Source of the DNA: Bifidobacteriaceae bacterium
GTDB taxonomy: Bacteria; Actinomycetota; Actinomycetes; Actinomycetales; WQXJ01
NCBI GenBank assembly: GCA_031278075.1
Contig: JAITLE010000099.1
Coordinates: 1-6,947, forward strand
Length of the DNA: 6,947 bases
Direction of reading: 5' to 3'
The position numbers and the translations under genes were made by a program. Positions 4,524-6,947 of the stretch are shown piece after piece. The notes below the pieces were generated by a model. That model ran no database searches. It was not told the origin of the DNA and saw only the letters and a list, made by a program, of their open reading frames with translations. The stretch's first letter is position 1. Each line of letters starts with the position of its first letter.

Positions 4524-6947
4524 ATGTTCCGGTTAACCCAGCTCTCGCTGCGCAACAGAGCCGTCGTGGCCCTGGTGTCAATAGCGATTCTTGTGGGCGG
4601 GGTGCTGTCGCTGACCGGGTTGAAACAGGAGATGATCCCCTCCATCGAGATCCCATATGCGCTGGTCACAGCCACAAACCCGGGAGTCGCCAGCGACCTC
4701 GTGGAAGACCAGCTGGCCGAGCCCATCGAGAGCGCCATCGAATCCGTCGCCGGTGTCGAGACCATCAGCACCACATCCACGAATTCGGTGCTGATCTCGG
4801 TTGTCGCGTTCCGCTACGGCACCAACATGGACACCGCCAACCAGAAATTGTCCACCGCGGTCAGCCGCCTCCAACGCCAGCTCCCCAGCGAAGTGGAGAT
4901 CACCGTCATCACCGGTTCGATGGACGATCTCCCCGTCCTGACAATCGGAGTCTGGGGCGAAGACACAGCCGCCCTCGACCGGATGGTCAACGACGTGATC
5001 AAGCCCCGGCTCGCCCGCCTCGACGGGATCCGGTCGGTGGACGTCACGGGGTTCTCCGCCGAAGAGGTCACGGTCACCCCCGACCAGGCGGCCATGTCCG
5101 CCAAAGGCGTGACGTTGCAGCAGATCAGCAGCGTTCTGCAGGACAACGGGTTGATGATCCCCGCGGGGGAGGTGGACGATGCCGACCTCACCCTCACCGT
5201 CCAAGCCGGCGCCCGCGTCTCCACAGTCGAGCAGCTAGCCGCCCTGCCGCTGGCCGCCGCCACGGCGCCTGGCGCCGACCCGACCGGAGGCGCCGAGGGC
5301 GCGAGCGCCGCACCGGCTGAGGGCGCCGGGACCATCGACGGCGACGCGGTCGCCGCCACCCCAGGCGCCGACGCGACCGGCCCCGCCGAGGGCGCGGTCG
5401 CCGCGCCCGTCGTCGTGACCCTGGGTGATGTGGCGCAAGTCGTGCTCGCCCCCGAGCCCGCGACATCGTATCTGCGCATGGACGGAACCGACGGCGTCTC
5501 GATCTCGATCACCAAGACGCCCGCGGGGAACACGGTCAACGTCTCGCACGCTGTCGAGCAAGTGCTCCTCGAGATCCAGCCGTCGCTCGAGAAAGACGGC
5601 CTGAGCAGCTCGATCGTGTTCGATCAAGCGCCGTTTGTCGAGAACTCGATCGACGGCCTGCTCGAAGAAGGCCTGCTCGGAGTGGGCTTCGCCGTGATCG
5701 TGATCCTGGTGTTCCTGTTCTCGCTGCGGGCCACACTGGTCTCGGCGGTCTCACTTCCGCTGTCGCTGCTGATGGCGTTCATCGCGATGGCCGGCACCGG
5801 TGAGACTCTCAACATTTTGACTCTTGGCGCGATCACCATCGCGATCGGCCGCGTGGTCGACGATTCGATTGTCGTCATCGAGAACATCAAACGGCACTTG
5901 TCATACGGCGAACGCAAGCGAGACGGGATCGTGCGCGCTGTCAAAGAAGTCGGCGGCGCGGTCGCCTCCTCGACGTTCTGCACGGCGGCCGTGTTCCTGC
6001 CGCTCGCGTTCACGGGCGGGATGGTCGGAGAGCTGTTCCGGCCGTTCGGCCTGACGGTGGCGCTGGCGCTGTTCGCGTCGCTGCTGGTGGCGCTGACGAT
6101 CGTGCCGGTGCTGGCCTATTGGTTCGTGCAGGCGCCGGTCTCGATCGACGAGGCCGACCAAGCGCGGCAGCGCGCCGAGGCGGAAGCGGCCGAACGACGC
6201 AGCTTCTGGCAGAGGATCTACCTGCCGGCTCTCGCGACGGTCCTGCGGCGTCCCGTGGTGACGTTGGTGGCGGCGGTCGCGGTGTTGGGCGGGACGGTCG
6301 CGCTGATCCCGACCCTGGAGACCAACTTCTTAGGCGAGATGGGCGGCAATCAGCTGACCGTGACACAGACCTTCAAAGCGAGCACATCCCTTCAGGTCCA
6401 AAACGACCAGGCCCTGAAGACTGAGCGAGCGATCATGGATGTCGCGGGGATCGACGAGGTGGCGACCCAGGTTGGCGGCAGCGGCGTCATGGGGTTCAGC
6501 CTCAGCGCTGAGCCGCAGGCGCAGTATTACGTCACGCTCCAGGCAGGCGAGGACGCCACCGAGTTAGAGCCGAAGGTGCGTGAGGCGGTGGCCCAGGTGG
6601 ACGGCGCCGCCGTCAAGGAGACGTCGGTCGCGGGCGGCGACAGCGCGATGATGGGCTCTAGTTCGATCGACCTTGATGTGCGTGCCACCGACATGGAGTC
6701 GTTGGCTGAGGCCGCCGAGCAGGTGGCGGCCGCGGCCCGCGAGGTCAGCGGCGTGGCCGAGGTGGCGAACTCGCTGGCAGAGGACCAGCCGCGGGTCCAG
6801 GTGACCGTGGACCGGGTCAAGGCCAAGGCGTTGGGCCTGAGCGAGACCGCCGTGGACGGGCTGTTGCGGGGAATCATGGCGCCAACCCAGATCGGCTCGT
6901 TGAACACCGATAGCGGGCAGATCCCGGTGAAGCTGGTGACTGCCCAG
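4524..6947 (+). CDS. RND-superfamily efflux permease (AcrB/SwrC-like), 3' end outside window
   Basis: Proton-driven inner/cytoplasmic membrane exporter of drugs or amphiphiles, of the HAE-RND type. ATG at 4524 is preceded by GAGGAG five bases upstream; the frame is open for 808 codons to the window end. Seen in order: TM1 at about 13-33; the extracytoplasmic domain from EMIPSIEIPYALVTATNPG, with EDQLAEPIESAIESVAGVE, to about 380; TM2 384-401; TM3 405-423; TM4 432-455 carrying GRVVDDSIVVIEN, whose D446-D447 match the proton-relay Asp pair of AcrB (D407/D408); TM5 480-502; TM6 508-533; a charged cytoplasmic linker 540-575; TM7 577-596; then the second extracytoplasmic domain, which is cut. About 250 residues (rest of that domain, TM8-12) are missing. 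Odd points: a repeat-bearing insertion at about 246-296 and a TTA codon at position 4. No adaptor gene is in view, as for the lone Gram-positive pump SwrC. Substrate is unknown. Confidence 0.95.
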   Translation, partial: MFRLTQLSLRNRAVVALVSIAILVGGVLSLTGLKQEMIPSIEIPYALVTATNPGVASDLVEDQLAEPIESAIESVAGVETISTTSTNSVLISVVAFRYGTNMDTANQKLSTAVSRLQRQLPSEVEITVITGSMDDLPVLTIGVWGEDTAALDRMVNDVIKPRLARLDGIRSVDVTGFSAEEVTVTPDQAAMSAKGVTLQQISSVLQDNGLMIPAGEVDDADLTLTVQAGARVSTVEQLAALPLAAATAPGADPTGGAEGASAAPAEGAGTIDGDAVAATPGADATGPAEGAVAAPVVVTLGDVAQVVLAPEPATSYLRMDGTDGVSISITKTPAGNTVNVSHAVEQVLLEIQPSLEKDGLSSSIVFDQAPFVENSIDGLLEEGLLGVGFAVIVILVFLFSLRATLVSAVSLPLSLLMAFIAMAGTGETLNILTLGAITIAIGRVVDDSIVVIENIKRHLSYGERKRDGIVRAVKEVGGAVASSTFCTAAVFLPLAFTGGMVGELFRPFGLTVALALFASLLVALTIVPVLAYWFVQAPVSIDEADQARQRAEAEAAERRSFWQRIYLPALATVLRRPVVTLVAAVAVLGGTVALIPTLETNFLGEMGGNQLTVTQTFKASTSLQVQNDQALKTERAIMDVAGIDEVATQVGGSGVMGFSLSAEPQAQYYVTLQAGEDATELEPKVREAVAQVDGAAVKETSVAGGDSAMMGSSSIDLDVRATDMESLAEAAEQVAAAAREVSGVAEVANSLAEDQPRVQVTVDRVKAKALGLSETAVDGLLRGIMAPTQIGSLNTDSGQIPVKLVTAQ
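5265..5408 (+). repeat. in-frame duplicated low-complexity insert in the RND gene
   Basis: Two 17-codon units, 5265-5315 (residues 248-264, APGADPTGGAEGASAAP) and 5358-5408 (residues 279-295, TPGADATGPAEGAVAAP), agree at 13 of 17 residues and about 40 of 51 bases. They are separated by 14 residues of similar Ala/Gly/Glu composition. The block sits just before the VTLGDVAQV strand of the extracytoplasmic domain, where homologues usually have a short turn of a few residues. It is probably a disordered surface loop grown by duplication. Confidence 0.75.

Noticed and set aside
4277..4780. 167-codon minus-strand open frame ending at the TetR start
   Set aside because: Its N-terminal part is antisense to the RND gene and its C-terminal part reads through the operator and repeats. 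No domain is visible; the RND frame is clearly the coding one.
4578..6907. Series of minus-strand open frames opposite the RND gene (for example 4578-5204, 4814-5539, 5624-6013, 6527-6907)
   Set aside because: All are antisense to a continuous 808-codon RND frame with seven transmembrane segments and the paired Asp motif; the products are Ser/Thr- or Arg/Pro-rich without recognisable domains.

Overview
The window is high-GC DNA with GC-rich third codon positions, many GTG/TTG-type start codons and a GTP-type PEP carboxykinase closely resembling those of high-GC Gram-positives. It is most likely chromosomal DNA of an actinobacterium (Actinomycetota). I cannot place it below phylum with confidence. 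No RNA gene, insertion sequence, CRISPR array or phage gene is visible.

Layout: three genes lie on the minus strand and one on the plus strand. From left to right they are an ADP-ribosylglycohydrolase (DraG/ARH fold) at 29-1045 (-), a GTP-dependent phosphoenolpyruvate carboxykinase pckG at 1261-3108 (-), a TetR-family regulator with a long N-terminal extension at 3416-4273 (-), and an RND-superfamily efflux permease at 4524 to beyond 6947 (+). The permease is read divergently from the tetR gene and is cut by the window end. It fills the last 2.4 kb with one uninterrupted frame of 808 codons; all other open frames there are shadows.

The tetR/RND pair is the regulatory core. The 250-bp divergent intergenic region holds two adjacent 16-bp dyads of form CATAC-N6-GTATG, nested in a larger palindrome centred on base 4323. 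Each outer arm contains a -10-like TATGAT, one facing each gene. This is a textbook layout for a TetR repressor that controls itself and a divergent efflux pump, probably lifted by a pump substrate. Downstream of the operator, before the pump start, lie about three copies of a 19-bp tandem repeat, a long-range GC hairpin and an undescribed 49-codon Pro-rich open frame.

The two left-hand genes appear to be separate transcription units. pckG has its own leader with a perfect 7-bp dyad upstream and a hairpin downstream of its stop. The glycohydrolase has no partner ADP-ribosyltransferase in view. The most unusual items are the double operator, the repeat-bearing low-complexity insertion in the extracytoplasmic domain of the pump, the 100-residue N-terminal extension of the TetR protein, and the repeat-rich pump leader. 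No clearly new multi-gene system is visible.
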